Assembly: GCA_964360255.1 (NCBI GenBank)
Contig: CAYHVK010000011.1
Coordinates: 62,001-126,000 of the forward strand
Length of the DNA stretch: 64,000 bases
Reading direction: 5' to 3'
Source: CAYHVK01 sp964360255
GTDB taxonomy: Bacteria > Bdellovibrionota > Bdellovibrionia > Bdellovibrionales > UBA1609
This document shows, piece by piece, positions 8,121-17,435 of the stretch. A program made the translations under genes and the position numbers. The notes below the pieces were generated by a model that worked only from the letters and a program-made list of their open reading frames with translations, was not told where the DNA came from and made no database searches. Every line of letters begins with the position of its first letter. Position 1 is the stretch's first letter.

Positions 8121-9080
8121 ATGCTTTTCGCTGAGCTATTAAAGATGCGATATTGGCTTTTCTTATTGCTATTTTCATTCTCTTTTCAAACTATTCACGC
8201 AGATGAAATTGATCTCTTTGCGGCCAGTGAGCCGCCACCAATTCTTCGTCATAACATTGTCTTAAACGGAAACTTAGCCGGGATGAACGATGGCTATCAA
8301 AATTTTACCGTGTTTTTATCCATTTATTCATCAGACGGTCGACGCCAGAGTACTTGCACCGGAATCATTATTGCTCAGGATATGATTTTAACGGCGGGTC
8401 ATTGCTTAAAATACGAAGGGCTCAAAATTAAGATTCAGTTTGGCAATGGCGGCGCGCAGGGTTTCACTCATTCTATTTGGAGTGGGGCATATATTTCGCT
8501 GAACCCTCATCCGCTCAACAGCTCTTCAGTGAATTGGGTTAACGGTTTTTTAACTTTCGACGAAGATGGCAAGAAAAAGCATTTCGTTGAGATTTTAGCT
8601 CGTAAAAAACTGTTTAATTATGCCGAGCAAGCGAATTTTCCTAAAAATTTGATTCAGGATTTCGCGGTTATCAGGTTTGCGGGAGTGCCGTTTGGCTATG
8701 CTCCCATTGAATATGCAAAAGTGAAAAAATTGAAGTATCGCCAGAAAGTTTACCATGTCGGTTTCGGTACAAACAGTCGCAAAGCAGTGGAGTTGACCAC
8801 GGCTTTACGTTGGTCAAATGCTGAGTTGACCGGCTTCTTCAAAGATAAAGATGAGCCTGTGATTGGTCTTGAAACGTTCTCTCAATCAGACCAACAATCT
8901 TGCTTTGGCGACTCTGGTGGGCCATTGGTGATTCGAGAAGGGTCCATATTTAAACTCATTGGTGTGAATGCGTTCGCTTACAACAACTGCGCGAATTCTA
9001 ATTGGTATATGAGTGTGGCGCCGTTTAGCACCCTCATTAATAAAGCGATTCTTAAACTTCGAGCTCTCGTTCAAACTTAG
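8121..9080 (+). CDS. Secreted trypsin-like serine protease (S1 family)
   Basis: Exported endopeptidase of the chymotrypsin fold. The triad is complete: His94 in LTAGHC, Asp180 in QDFAVIRFAG and Ser265 in CFGDSGGP. A signal peptide ends near TIHA|DE. The start may be the ATG at 8121 or the ATG at 8145; the second gives the more typical signal peptide (MRYWLFLLLFSFSF). There are about 30 residues between the signal peptide and the expected N-terminus of the protease domain, and an acidic/basic insertion at ~145-170. In a predatory bacterium this would be a candidate prey-digesting enzyme. It stands alone between the PilZ gene and the phospholipase D gene. Confidence 0.93.
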   Translation: MLFAELLKMRYWLFLLLFSFSFQTIHADEIDLFAASEPPPILRHNIVLNGNLAGMNDGYQNFTVFLSIYSSDGRRQSTCTGIIIAQDMILTAGHCLKYEGLKIKIQFGNGGAQGFTHSIWSGAYISLNPHPLNSSSVNWVNGFLTFDEDGKKKHFVEILARKKLFNYAEQANFPKNLIQDFAVIRFAGVPFGYAPIEYAKVKKLKYRQKVYHVGFGTNSRKAVELTTALRWSNAELTGFFKDKDEPVIGLETFSQSDQQSCFGDSGGPLVIREGSIFKLIGVNAFAYNNCANSNWYMSVAPFSTLINKAILKLRALVQT

Positions 9081-9093
9081 TGACAAAACTGCG

Positions 9094-9118
9094 CCGCTGT
9101 CTGCTTTGTAGACAGCGG
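9094..9118 (+). other. Strong hairpin after the protease gene
   Basis: Perfect 9-bp stem CCGCTGTCT / AGACAGCGG with a 7-nt loop, 13 nt past the protease stop. No immediate U-tract follows, so it is better called a 3' RNA hairpin or weak terminator. Confidence 0.5.
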
Positions 9119-9207
9119 AGGCCGCTGAAAGCCTCTTAAATCTTTTAAAGACAACTCTAAAGCGGCATAGATATCGCTAAGTTATAACGAAAATAATGGA
9201 GAACTCT

Positions 9208-11487
9208 ATGCGTTCATTAGCCCGTTTTTCGTGGATCGCAATATCGGCCTTTACTCTTCAAGCGCAAGCGGCATTACCTATCCGTCACGCGGCTCTTGAT
9301 AAGACTCAAGAGGCGTTTATTCGTTACACTGATGCTTATAAAACTCCACAATTCTTTGATGATAACGAAATCGCTTTACGCGCACGTTTGAAACTTCTCG
9401 ATCAGGTTCCTGCTGGCGGAACCGTTAAAATCTTAACTTTCCTTTTCGATAATGGTGTAGCGACTCGTACTTTGGCGGTTCACATGTGTTTGGCCGCTAA
9501 GCGTGGTGTGAATGTTCAGTTCTTGCCTGATAGTAAGTCAGGTGATCGCCCTGGTATTATGGATGTTTTTGATGCTGATTTTAACAACCAAGTGAACGAA
9601 GAGTTCTACCAAGTTCTTGTGAACTGCGGAGTTAAAGTTCGTATTCATAATCATATTCCTGATTTTGATGTTGTTGCGGGTAAAGCTGTTCCTGTTGCTA
9701 ATGATGGGTCTTATGTGAAGGGCGGACTCGGCACACCATTTAGATGGTTAGGCGCTAAAATTCGTCAGGGTCTTGGAGTTATTAAAGGTGACGTGGGTAC
9801 AGGTTTAGCTCTTAAAAATAACCTCAGCATTTTCTTTAGTATATTTACAGAAGAGATCGCTAAATCAAAAGAAGAAGACCAAGCCTTACTGACAGAGCTT
9901 AAAGACGGTCTTAAATCTTTGGTTTTCGAATCAGCTAAGACTTATGTTTTAAATCGTAGTGAAGCTGATAACACTAAAGCTATTGCTGAAGTGGCAGAAA
10001 AAGTACAAGAGAGTATTAAGACTTCTAAAATCGTTAAGAAGCTTAAGCCTGAAACTTTACGTAACTTCTTATATCGCATGCTCAATCGCGTACAGACTCA
10101 TGAGGTGCTCGGAAAGTTCTATCAACAGTCTCGTTATTTCAATCGCCTCAATCACAGAAAGTTATTCTGGGTTGAGTCGCAAGGTCGTAGCTGTATGATT
10201 CTTGGTGGTCGTAACTTAGGTGACCATTACTTAACTTGGGATCGTCATCACGATGAGTTTATGGATGGTGACGTTCTCATCTGTAATCAACACTTGAAAC
10301 AAGGCGATAGGGCAGTGACTGAGCAAGGTCGCGGTTCATTTGACCAGCTTTGGTTTAATAAAGATTTAGAAGATCCATATAATGTGAAGCCTTCAGTGAC
10401 TATTGTTAAGCCAAATCTGAAGTTTAAATATCAATATTTAATGTTCCCTGATTACACAACTAAAGAGTGGGGCAACCCTATGTGGGTGATTATGCCTTAC
10501 GATGCAGCTTCAGATCGCTGGTCTGTTATGGATTACGTAACAGCTAAAATGCGCCCAGTAATTGGTTTTAAAAACTCAGAGCGTATGGTTCCAACTCCAG
10601 TGGTTTGGAATAATGAGACTCCATTTATGGGTCGCTCAATTACGGGCTCAATGAATTGGCGTGTGAAACTTTCAACTTGGAATCGTGCTAAAGATGAGGT
10701 TCGTGCTGAGCTTTATAAAGCGATCGATAGCGAGCAAGAACGCGTTTACATCGAGACAGCTTACAGTGAGTTTAGCAATACTTTCCGTGACCATATTGAA
10801 GCGACATTAAAGCGTAAAGTGCCAGTTCACATTGTAACGAACAGTATTTACGTGAGTGATGCTGGTTCAAAAGCTATTCGTTTAATTATGGCCCGTTGGA
10901 CTCGCCAAATGCTTGAAACATATCCGAGCCTTTTCAAGATTCAGTTTGCAACAATTGGTTTTGGTCACATGATTCACTTTAAGGGTGCGAGCTTTGCTTG
11001 TCAGAAATCTGGTCATCGTTTGTTCCGCTTGAATTTAGTGGGTAGTCATAACTTCCACGGTCGTTCGGGTTATTCTGATAAAGAACATGCCATTATTTGG
11101 GAGCAGTTACCAAAAGCTTCTTGCGCTGCTAAAGCCGGTTTGAAAGTAGCCACTAGCGAAGAAGTAGATCTTAAAGATATGCGCGATTCGTTCTATCAGT
11201 TTAAAACTGCTAAGAGCCCGAAAAATCCACCTTTGAAAGCGTTTAAAACTTTTGAAGAAGAGATCAGCGATGCCGTTAATTCAGGGAAGTTATCTGATGA
11301 TCGTAAGAAAACATCAGTTGTTCTTCTCAATGCACTTTATCAGCATGAGAAAGATCCGAAGACTGGTAAAGCGCGCGTGAAAAAAGTAGCTGGCCGTGCT
11401 GTTCTTAAAATTCACGATGAATTTATGGGCTTCTTAGAGAAACTTTCAGAGTCAGGTCTTTCTGATATTATCGGCGCGCTTCTTTAA
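9208..11487 (+). CDS. Exported phospholipase D-like protein, large
   Basis: A 759-residue exported protein with two PLD active-site motifs: an HRKLFW...GGRN motif near residue 315 and an HFKGAS...GSHN motif near residue 590. The family hydrolyses or transfers phosphodiesters (phospholipids or nucleic acids). The signal peptide ends QAQA|ALP. The ATG at 9208 is preferred over 9196 because GGAGA sits just upstream of it. A ~140-residue, mostly helical insertion (residues ~160-300) separates the N-terminal half-domain from the first motif. A ~100-residue charged tail follows the second motif. Both motifs vary from strict HxKx4D, so catalysis is likely but not certain. Confidence 0.85.
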   Translation: MRSLARFSWIAISAFTLQAQAALPIRHAALDKTQEAFIRYTDAYKTPQFFDDNEIALRARLKLLDQVPAGGTVKILTFLFDNGVATRTLAVHMCLAAKRGVNVQFLPDSKSGDRPGIMDVFDADFNNQVNEEFYQVLVNCGVKVRIHNHIPDFDVVAGKAVPVANDGSYVKGGLGTPFRWLGAKIRQGLGVIKGDVGTGLALKNNLSIFFSIFTEEIAKSKEEDQALLTELKDGLKSLVFESAKTYVLNRSEADNTKAIAEVAEKVQESIKTSKIVKKLKPETLRNFLYRMLNRVQTHEVLGKFYQQSRYFNRLNHRKLFWVESQGRSCMILGGRNLGDHYLTWDRHHDEFMDGDVLICNQHLKQGDRAVTEQGRGSFDQLWFNKDLEDPYNVKPSVTIVKPNLKFKYQYLMFPDYTTKEWGNPMWVIMPYDAASDRWSVMDYVTAKMRPVIGFKNSERMVPTPVVWNNETPFMGRSITGSMNWRVKLSTWNRAKDEVRAELYKAIDSEQERVYIETAYSEFSNTFRDHIEATLKRKVPVHIVTNSIYVSDAGSKAIRLIMARWTRQMLETYPSLFKIQFATIGFGHMIHFKGASFACQKSGHRLFRLNLVGSHNFHGRSGYSDKEHAIIWEQLPKASCAAKAGLKVATSEEVDLKDMRDSFYQFKTAKSPKNPPLKAFKTFEEEISDAVNSGKLSDDRKKTSVVLLNALYQHEKDPKTGKARVKKVAGRAVLKIHDEFMGFLEKLSESGLSDIIGALL

Positions 11488-11503
11488 GAAAAACGCCAAT
11501 AGC

Positions 11504-11546
11504 CAGAAACAAAAAACCAGGTGATAAACCTGGTTTTTTGTTTCTG
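11504..11546. terminator. Bidirectional intrinsic terminator
   Basis: A perfect 19-bp inverted repeat (11504-11522 / 11528-11546), GATAA loop, with embedded A6 and T6 tracts on either side of a CCAGGT/ACCTGG core. It sits between the convergent phospholipase D and S1/P1 nuclease genes and can terminate transcription from both sides. Confidence 0.93.
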
Positions 11547-11559
11547 ATGGCGATTTGAT

Positions 11560-12816
11560 TTATTTCCAGTACGGCTTGCTGTAACCCGGCCACAAGAAAG
11601 GGACATCCATTGGGTATGGTACTGTGATCAAATCCCACTCTGATAAGTCGGGGCGGCCACCCTCGCGCCAAGCTTCCATCCAAATTCCGGCGAGCATCGT
11701 TGAGCTGAGTGAGAGTTGCTCGATAACGAAATCGTGATAGCCTTTTAGAACTTTCGGATCGTTGTAAGGGCGGCGCTTCGCTTTTACTTTGCCTTCATCG
11801 CCGCCGAAAGTGATCTTCTCGCCTTCTTCAAGAAGTGCAAACTTACGGTCGATATCGCGTAGCTTTTGCATTTTTGAAAGGCTGTCAGCGGTTAAGTTGA
11901 GCATGAGCTGAACGGCCCAGAAAGCAGTGCCTTTCGGTGGAGCGAACTTTTTCCAGTTCTTTTCGCGTTTTGTTTTTGCCTTGGTCGTGACTTCTCCAAT
12001 CAAGTTTTCAGGTAAGAAGTGAACCATAAAGTCTTCGAAATAAGAGTGAAGACCACCCTGACCCGTTGCCCAGCCGTCGTAGTCAGCAGAGGCGTGGTGC
12101 GGTTGAGTGATATCGCCAACGAAGTGACCCATGACTCCGCCAAAAACTAGAGCGGCATAGATGTCTTCAAGTCGTGAAGTGTTTTTTGTGCATTTGTAGT
12201 AAGGGTACACTGGTGAGTTGTCGGCTATTTTTAGAGGTGAAATGAATGGCTTTCTGTCTTTTTTGTCGAGCTTTGGTTTACCAGCTGCACATTTAAAAGC
12301 TTCAACCATAGAGTTGTAAAGATCTTGGACGCGCCAAGGGTTTGTGCCCGAGACAAAGTAAACATTGATGGTCTTTTTATTTTCGCTGGTGGCGGCCCCC
12401 GGCAGAGTGTTCGGTTTGCCATCGTACATTTGGCGAAGTTTGTCGATATCGCGCTCAAGGTTACGAACCTTGCTTAGGTACTCTTCACTGTAAGCGAGTG
12501 TCGGCTGGCCTTTTTTATCAAGCATCGGACCCACTAAGATTTCAGCGTCGAAGTAGTGATTGGGACGGTTGAATTTCACTACATTGGTGCGGCGAGAGTC
12601 CTTCCAAGAAATGTCGGGCATGTTTGCCAAGTGTCCCATTTGATGAGGGCGTGCGCGGAAAGCAAGGCCGATAGCCGCCTTCTCTTCTGGGGTTAGGTAG
12701 TCATCTGAGATAACTGCAGCGGTGTAACCCACCGAATGGTGGCCCTTCTCACCCCAGGCGAAAGCCAATTGTGATGTAAAAATTAGGGTGAAAAAAAGAA
12801 AAATAGTGCGATTCAT
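11560..12816 (-). CDS. Secreted S1/P1-type nuclease
   Basis: Zinc-dependent single-strand nuclease/3'-nucleotidase family (phospholipase C/P1 fold). The ATG at 12816 gives a signal peptide cut at LAFA|WGEKGHH, so the mature protein begins with Trp1, whose amino group is a zinc ligand in this family. That decides the start over the upstream ATG at 12876. Other ligand segments seen: GHH near the N-terminus, MPDISW, NHYFDAE, GHFVGDITQPHH and HSYFEDF. The length of 418 residues is longer than fungal P1 (~270), owing to insertions in the middle and tail. AAAGGA precedes the start. It would degrade RNA or DNA outside the cytoplasm, which fits prey nucleic acid scavenging. Confidence 0.92.
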   Translation of the reverse strand: MNRTIFLFFTLIFTSQLAFAWGEKGHHSVGYTAAVISDDYLTPEEKAAIGLAFRARPHQMGHLANMPDISWKDSRRTNVVKFNRPNHYFDAEILVGPMLDKKGQPTLAYSEEYLSKVRNLERDIDKLRQMYDGKPNTLPGAATSENKKTINVYFVSGTNPWRVQDLYNSMVEAFKCAAGKPKLDKKDRKPFISPLKIADNSPVYPYYKCTKNTSRLEDIYAALVFGGVMGHFVGDITQPHHASADYDGWATGQGGLHSYFEDFMVHFLPENLIGEVTTKAKTKREKNWKKFAPPKGTAFWAVQLMLNLTADSLSKMQKLRDIDRKFALLEEGEKITFGGDEGKVKAKRRPYNDPKVLKGYHDFVIEQLSLSSTMLAGIWMEAWREGGRPDLSEWDLITVPYPMDVPFLWPGYSKPYWK

Positions 12817-12852
12817 GGCGTATCCTTTAGTGAATATGTTAAAGCATCGCTC

Positions 12853-13506
12853 ATGGGATTTAATCCGCAAGATCATTTTTTTAAAAAAGCTAAAAAAGAG
12901 GGTTTTTTAGCGCGTTCGGCTTACAAGCTGGACGAAATTCAGAAGAAGTACAAAGTCATTAAACCTGGCAATAGTGTGCTCGATCTTGGTTGTGCTCCTG
13001 GTGCATGGCTTCAAGTGGCGCTTCAAATCGTGGGCCCTAAAGGTTTTGTTGAAGGTATTGATTTAAAGCCGGTGGTTTTAACGGCTCCCAACGGAAACTT
13101 TTTCGTTAAAGATGTGTTTCGCTTAGAAGATTCTGATCTTAAAGGTTTTCCTTATGATGTTGTGATGAGTGATATGGCGCCAAATACCAGCGGCAATAAA
13201 TTTAGTGATCAGGCTAAATCAGAAGAGCTCTGCTTAAAAGTTTTAGAACTCAGCGATCGCCTGCTCAGACCAGGTGGCAATATGGTGATGAAGTTCTTTA
13301 TGGGTGGTGGCTCAAAAGCTCTCGAGCTTGAAGTGAAAAAACGTTTTGTTGAATTCAATCAGCTTCGCCCCGAAGCGACGCGTACAGAGAGTAAAGAGAT
13401 TTTTATTATCGGTCGTAAAAAGAAACAGATGGCCGCCTACAAACCGCCAGTGAAAGCTCAGCCCCAAGAAAATGCTGAAGCCTCTACAGAATCTGAGAAG
13501 GAATAA
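12853..13506 (+). CDS. rlmE: 23S rRNA (uridine-2'-O-)methyltransferase
   Basis: FtsJ/RlmE family; methylates the ribose of U2552 in the A-loop of 23S rRNA using SAM. Seen: LARSAYKLDEI with the first catalytic Lys, the SAM motif DLGCAPGAW, MSDMAPNTSG with the catalytic Asp, and VMKFFMGG with the second Lys, completing the K-D-K-E set. Its 217 residues include a ~25-residue charged tail. It is divergent from the nuclease gene with only 36 nt between start codons, so the two promoters must overlap. Confidence 0.96.
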   Translation: MGFNPQDHFFKKAKKEGFLARSAYKLDEIQKKYKVIKPGNSVLDLGCAPGAWLQVALQIVGPKGFVEGIDLKPVVLTAPNGNFFVKDVFRLEDSDLKGFPYDVVMSDMAPNTSGNKFSDQAKSEELCLKVLELSDRLLRPGGNMVMKFFMGGGSKALELEVKKRFVEFNQLRPEATRTESKEIFIIGRKKKQMAAYKPPVKAQPQENAEASTESEKE

Positions 13507-13539
13507 ATTGGTTTAGATCAAGGTCACTAAGCTCGGCAA

Positions 13540-13554
13540 TAGGCGAAGCGCCTA
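13540..13554. repeat. Short palindrome between convergent genes
   Basis: TAGGCG-AAG-CGCCTA, 6-bp stem; the minus-strand copy begins with the stop codon of the phosphatase gene. No T-run is present, so terminator function is uncertain. Confidence 0.4.
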
Positions 13555-13998
13555 CCAAACTTCTTCGGCCGCTCGTAGAGTGAGAACCTTCTTGCGAATA
13601 TCATCCCGAATTTTACGAAATTTTTTAATCAATAAATCATCAGAAACATCAAAGTCAGCTGGGTCAGAAATGCCCCAACTTTGTTTTTTCACTTTACTGG
13701 GCAGTGGAGCTGCATTTTCGAAAACCTCAGCGGCTTCTTCATCAGTGCCTAAATTCACAATTAAATTAAACTCATGTAGTTTAAAGCCTGTTATGGATTT
13801 TGGTTTTTGCTGAGAAATATCGATTCCGATTTCGGCCATAACGGCGACAGCCATAGGATGAATGCGAATGGCCGGGTCAGAGCCAGCACTGCTCACATCG
13901 GCTTGGTGACCTAAAAAATGGCGAGCCATTCCTTCGGCGATCTGAGATCGGGCTGAATTTTGAATGCACAAAAATAGAATCCGCTGGTGACTGCTCAC
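13552..13998 (-). CDS. Low-molecular-weight phosphatase / ArsC-like protein with a single cysteine
   Basis: LMW-PTP-fold protein of 148 residues. The P-loop CIQNSARS (Cys11, Arg17; CX5R) and the acid loop WGISDPADF are both present. The sequence after the P-loop follows arsenate reductases of the thioredoxin-coupled type. However, the region where those enzymes carry two resolving cysteines reads NLGTDEEAAEVF, and Cys11 is the only cysteine in the protein. It therefore cannot run the intramolecular Cys-relay. It may be an arsenate reductase coupled to another thiol, or a tyrosine or other phosphatase. No ars genes are adjacent. Confidence 0.85.
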   Translation of the reverse strand: MSSHQRILFLCIQNSARSQIAEGMARHFLGHQADVSSAGSDPAIRIHPMAVAVMAEIGIDISQQKPKSITGFKLHEFNLIVNLGTDEEAAEVFENAAPLPSKVKKQSWGISDPADFDVSDDLLIKKFRKIRDDIRKKVLTLRAAEEVW

Positions 13999-14016
13999 GT
14001 GAAAAACACCATAGAT

Positions 14017-14865
14017 TTACATTCTCTCAAGTTTCTTTGCCTTTTGCCAATAAACTTCAAGTTCACCTGTCGATAATGAGCCAAAATCTTTCTTTTCGGC
14101 TTCAACCAGTTGTCGCATTTTGAGAAATCGTGTTTCAAATTTAGAATTTCCCTCTCGAAGAGCCTGTTCGGCATCGAGATTCAAATGGCGGGCTAATTGA
14201 GCTACAGTGAAGAGAACGTCTCCCAGCTCTTTGTTCTGTTCATGAAGGGATTTGCTTTCAATGGCCTCTTTTAATTCAGCAATCTCTTCATCGAGTTTAG
14301 CGAGCACCTCTGAGGGTTGACTCCAGTCGAAGTTAAAGCGAACCGTTTTGCCGCCAATTTTTTGCGATCTTTGTAGGGCCGGGAGGGCCTTGGGCAAATT
14401 TGAAAATGGGTTATGGGCTTCGTTAGTGCTAGAGTCAGTACTTTCGCTCTTGGACTTTTTCTGTGCTTTTTCTTCAGCCTTAATTTCGTCCCATTTTTTG
14501 ATCACTTCATCAGGAGTTTTGGCCGCTCCGTCGGCGGTGCCCCGAGCGAAAACATGAGGGTGGCGACGCACCATTTTGCTGCCAATTGATTCGATGACAT
14601 CGTTAATGTCGAATTCGCCATTTTGGCGCGAAATCTCAGAGTGCAGCACGACCTGGAGCAGGACATCTCCTAGTTCGTCACGCATATCTGAGATCGAGCC
14701 AGATTCGATAGCTTCGACCAATTCATAGGTCTCTTCTATTGCGTATCGCGTTAATGTTTTGTGGGTTTGCTCTTTATCCCATGGACAGCCCTCAGGGCCT
14801 CGCAAAGCTTGTACTATCTCGACGAAAGACTTAAAATCTCGTAAGTTATTTGGTGGTGTAGGCAC
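14017..14865 (-). CDS. mazG: Nucleoside triphosphate pyrophosphohydrolase MazG
   Basis: Hydrolyses NTPs/dNTPs to NMP and pyrophosphate; linked to ppGpp control and removal of abnormal nucleotides. Two tandem MazG domains are visible. The first has GCPWDKEQTHKTL, EETYELVEAI and DELGDVLLQVV; the second has EEIAELKEAIE and KELGDVLFTVAQ, each an EExxE...ExxD magnesium site. The 282-residue length is slightly above E. coli MazG because of a Ser/Lys-rich linker at about 125-150. It stands divergent from the HD hydrolase gene. Confidence 0.95.
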   Translation of the reverse strand: MPTPPNNLRDFKSFVEIVQALRGPEGCPWDKEQTHKTLTRYAIEETYELVEAIESGSISDMRDELGDVLLQVVLHSEISRQNGEFDINDVIESIGSKMVRRHPHVFARGTADGAAKTPDEVIKKWDEIKAEEKAQKKSKSESTDSSTNEAHNPFSNLPKALPALQRSQKIGGKTVRFNFDWSQPSEVLAKLDEEIAELKEAIESKSLHEQNKELGDVLFTVAQLARHLNLDAEQALREGNSKFETRFLKMRQLVEAEKKDFGSLSTGELEVYWQKAKKLERM

Positions 14866-14981
14866 GTTGATTTTGCTCCCAAAGTTTTGCTTTATCGAAG
14901 GTCTGGAATCGTATCATTTGCCGTCCAGCTTGTTCGGAAAATCCAAGCCAAATCCGATAATTAATGTGAGGATTAGCAATA

Positions 14982-17435
14982 ATGTCGCTACTAGGCAAGA
15001 ACGGCTCTAAAAAGTCGTTTGAACAAAACGAAATTCACGCACGGCTCAACTACAGTGATCCGTCTTTGCGCTTTTTAAACTGGGTGAACAGCCTCGGTTT
15101 TGAAAAAACAAAGTTGGGTCAGTTGATCTATAAGCTCGACAGTCGTTTTCGTATTCGCCGAGTGGCTTTGCTTTTCTTCTTCTCGCTTTTTCTTTGCCTA
15201 TTCTTATTCAACGAATTCACCAGTGATGAAGATTACTTCCAGGGCCAATTAGCCGTAACGGACATTAAGTCACCGGTAGATATGCAAATTATCGATGAAG
15301 TGGCGACAGAAGCGAAGCGCATTGAGGCAGAAAAGGGCCTGCCGCTTGTTTTTGACTATGACGTTGAAATGTATGGGCCTATTTATGCCCGCATTAATAA
15401 TGCTTTTCGCGAAATGCGCTTGCTTGTAGCCTCTACGCCCTGGCCTAAAAATGAAATCTTACGTCAGCAGCTGATTAAAGACTTCGTTAAACATCAGGCT
15501 TTTTTCTCAGAGGTTTTAGGCGTTGAAGTTCCATATCATACATTTGAATGGTTGGTGCAGAATCGTTTTGATTTTAGAATTCAGCGAATGCTGAACGATG
15601 CGGTTGAAATGTGGTCGCAGCAGAAAATTGTAGATTTGCCAGATAACGTTGTCCGTGACCAAGATACTCAATTGATCATTCGTGAAATTGTGAAAAAAGG
15701 GCAGCGCCCAGAGATCTCTTTGAAAATGTCGGAAGTGCGTAATCTTCGTGACCCAGAGGCTTTTGATCTCACTGAAGTTCGGGGTTATGCACGTCTTGAT
15801 AATAAAGATCGTAAAGAAATTCAGAAATTAGCTCAGCTTTTCTTAGTACCGAATCTCTCGCTAAATAAACAAGATATGTCAGAGCGTCGTAAGAAAGCTC
15901 GTGAAGCTGTGCTGCCAGTGCAAATCTTTGTTAAGCGCAACCAAGTGATTGTAGCGGCAGGTAACCCAATTCAGACCAACCACCTAACTATTTTATCTGA
16001 ACTTGAAGCGCGTAAAAATTTAAAGAGCACAAATTTGATGGCAGTTATTGCGGCCTCACTTTTCGTTTGCTTTGTTATTGTTTCATTCAGTTTCTTGCGC
16101 CGTTACTCACGCAATCAAGTGAAGGTTGAGCCTAAAGATTTAATTCTGATGGGCGTAATTACGTTTTTGTGTGTAGCTATTGCCAAGCTCAGCCTCTTTG
16201 TTTTTGATCTTGTTATGGATAAGTACTCCACGATGATACCGCAGGGTGCGCTTATTTATGCGGTGCCATTCGCACTTGCGCCGATGCTGGTCGGTATGCT
16301 TCTGGCTTCTGCCGAAATTGTTTGGATCTTTACGCTCTTTTCGTCGCTTGTAATGGCGTCACTTTTCGATATGAACGTGACCTTTTTGCTCGTGAGTTTG
16401 ATCGGTGGTATCGCCGGTGCGCGCGGAATTTATGCTTCAAAAAATAGAAATGAAGTTTACATGGCGGGCATTAAAACTGGTGGGACTGCTGCGTTTGCAG
16501 CCCTTCTTGTTCACTCGCTTGTTTCATTAGGTGATGCCGATCTCTTCACCCAGCTCATCTGGAGCGTTGGCGCAGCCTTTGTGGGCGGAATGCTTTCAGC
16601 TTTATTGGCGCTGACATTTGTGCCGCTTTTTGAAAGCGTTTTCAATTATACCACGGACATTAAGCTTCTTGAGCTCAGCAACTTGAATCATCCTCTTATG
16701 CAGCAATTGATGATGAAGGCTCCGGGTACATACCACCACTGTATGGCGGTGGGAAACATGTGCGAAGCGGCGGCTCGCGATTGCGGAGCCAACCCGCTTC
16801 TCGCAAAAGTTATGGCCTACTATCATGACATCGGTAAAATGGAACACGCGCACTATTTTATCGAAAATCAAAGACCGGGACATAATCCTCACGATCAGAT
16901 TTCTCCGCACATGAGTAAAACAATTCTTGTGGCTCATGTGAAAGATGGGGCCGAAATGGCCATCGATCATAAATTGGGTCGTCCGATTGTTGATGGTATT
17001 CTTCAGCATCACGGTACAACTTTAATTTCTTATTTCTACAACAAAGCTCTCGAAGATCAGGATGCGGATGTGACGGGCGCAGTTGAAGAAATTAACTTCA
17101 GATATCCAGGTCCGAAGCCGCAGTTTAAAGAAGCGGCCATTGTTATGCTCGGTGATAGTATCGAAGCCACAGCGCGCTCACTTGAGGAGCCCACTTCAGG
17201 TCGCTTAAATTCGATTGTTGAAAATATCATCGAGAGCAAATTCATGGATGGTCAGCTGGATGAGTGTAATTTAACGATTCAAGATCTCGCAATCATCAAA
17301 GAGACATTTAAGCGCATGCTTCAAGCCATTTACCATCAACGCATGGATTATCCGCATATGAAAGATGGCCGAGCTGTTGCTGTGCCTATTGCTACAAAAA
17401 AGAATCCTAAAAAAGGTAGTCACTACAGTGCGTGA
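14982..17435 (+). CDS. 7TM-HD membrane phosphohydrolase (PgpH/YqfF family)
   Basis: Inner-membrane protein of 817 residues with the layout of PgpH: an N-terminal membrane segment (~residues 55-75), a periplasmic 7TMR-HDED domain (to ~340), seven transmembrane helices (~350-560), and a cytosolic HD domain. The HD metal motifs are HHCMAVGN near residue 584 and YYHDIGKMEH near 615, followed by an ILQHHGT segment. In Firmicutes the family hydrolyses cyclic-di-AMP. The next functional gene is ybeY, and a yqfF-ybeY neighbourhood is common. Substrate in this organism is inferred only. Confidence 0.93.
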   Translation: MSLLGKNGSKKSFEQNEIHARLNYSDPSLRFLNWVNSLGFEKTKLGQLIYKLDSRFRIRRVALLFFFSLFLCLFLFNEFTSDEDYFQGQLAVTDIKSPVDMQIIDEVATEAKRIEAEKGLPLVFDYDVEMYGPIYARINNAFREMRLLVASTPWPKNEILRQQLIKDFVKHQAFFSEVLGVEVPYHTFEWLVQNRFDFRIQRMLNDAVEMWSQQKIVDLPDNVVRDQDTQLIIREIVKKGQRPEISLKMSEVRNLRDPEAFDLTEVRGYARLDNKDRKEIQKLAQLFLVPNLSLNKQDMSERRKKAREAVLPVQIFVKRNQVIVAAGNPIQTNHLTILSELEARKNLKSTNLMAVIAASLFVCFVIVSFSFLRRYSRNQVKVEPKDLILMGVITFLCVAIAKLSLFVFDLVMDKYSTMIPQGALIYAVPFALAPMLVGMLLASAEIVWIFTLFSSLVMASLFDMNVTFLLVSLIGGIAGARGIYASKNRNEVYMAGIKTGGTAAFAALLVHSLVSLGDADLFTQLIWSVGAAFVGGMLSALLALTFVPLFESVFNYTTDIKLLELSNLNHPLMQQLMMKAPGTYHHCMAVGNMCEAAARDCGANPLLAKVMAYYHDIGKMEHAHYFIENQRPGHNPHDQISPHMSKTILVAHVKDGAEMAIDHKLGRPIVDGILQHHGTTLISYFYNKALEDQDADVTGAVEEINFRYPGPKPQFKEAAIVMLGDSIEATARSLEEPTSGRLNSIVENIIESKFMDGQLDECNLTIQDLAIIKETFKRMLQAIYHQRMDYPHMKDGRAVAVPIATKKNPKKGSHYSA

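Noticed and set aside
12817..12876. Upstream ATG at 12876 as start of the S1/P1 nuclease
   Set aside because: It would add 20 residues before the signal peptide and overlap rlmE; the ATG at 12816 gives a signal peptide cut exactly before the zinc-binding Trp.
16602..17012. 136-codon minus-strand frame inside the 7TM-HD gene
   Set aside because: Overlaps the conserved HD domain on the other strand; no family features.
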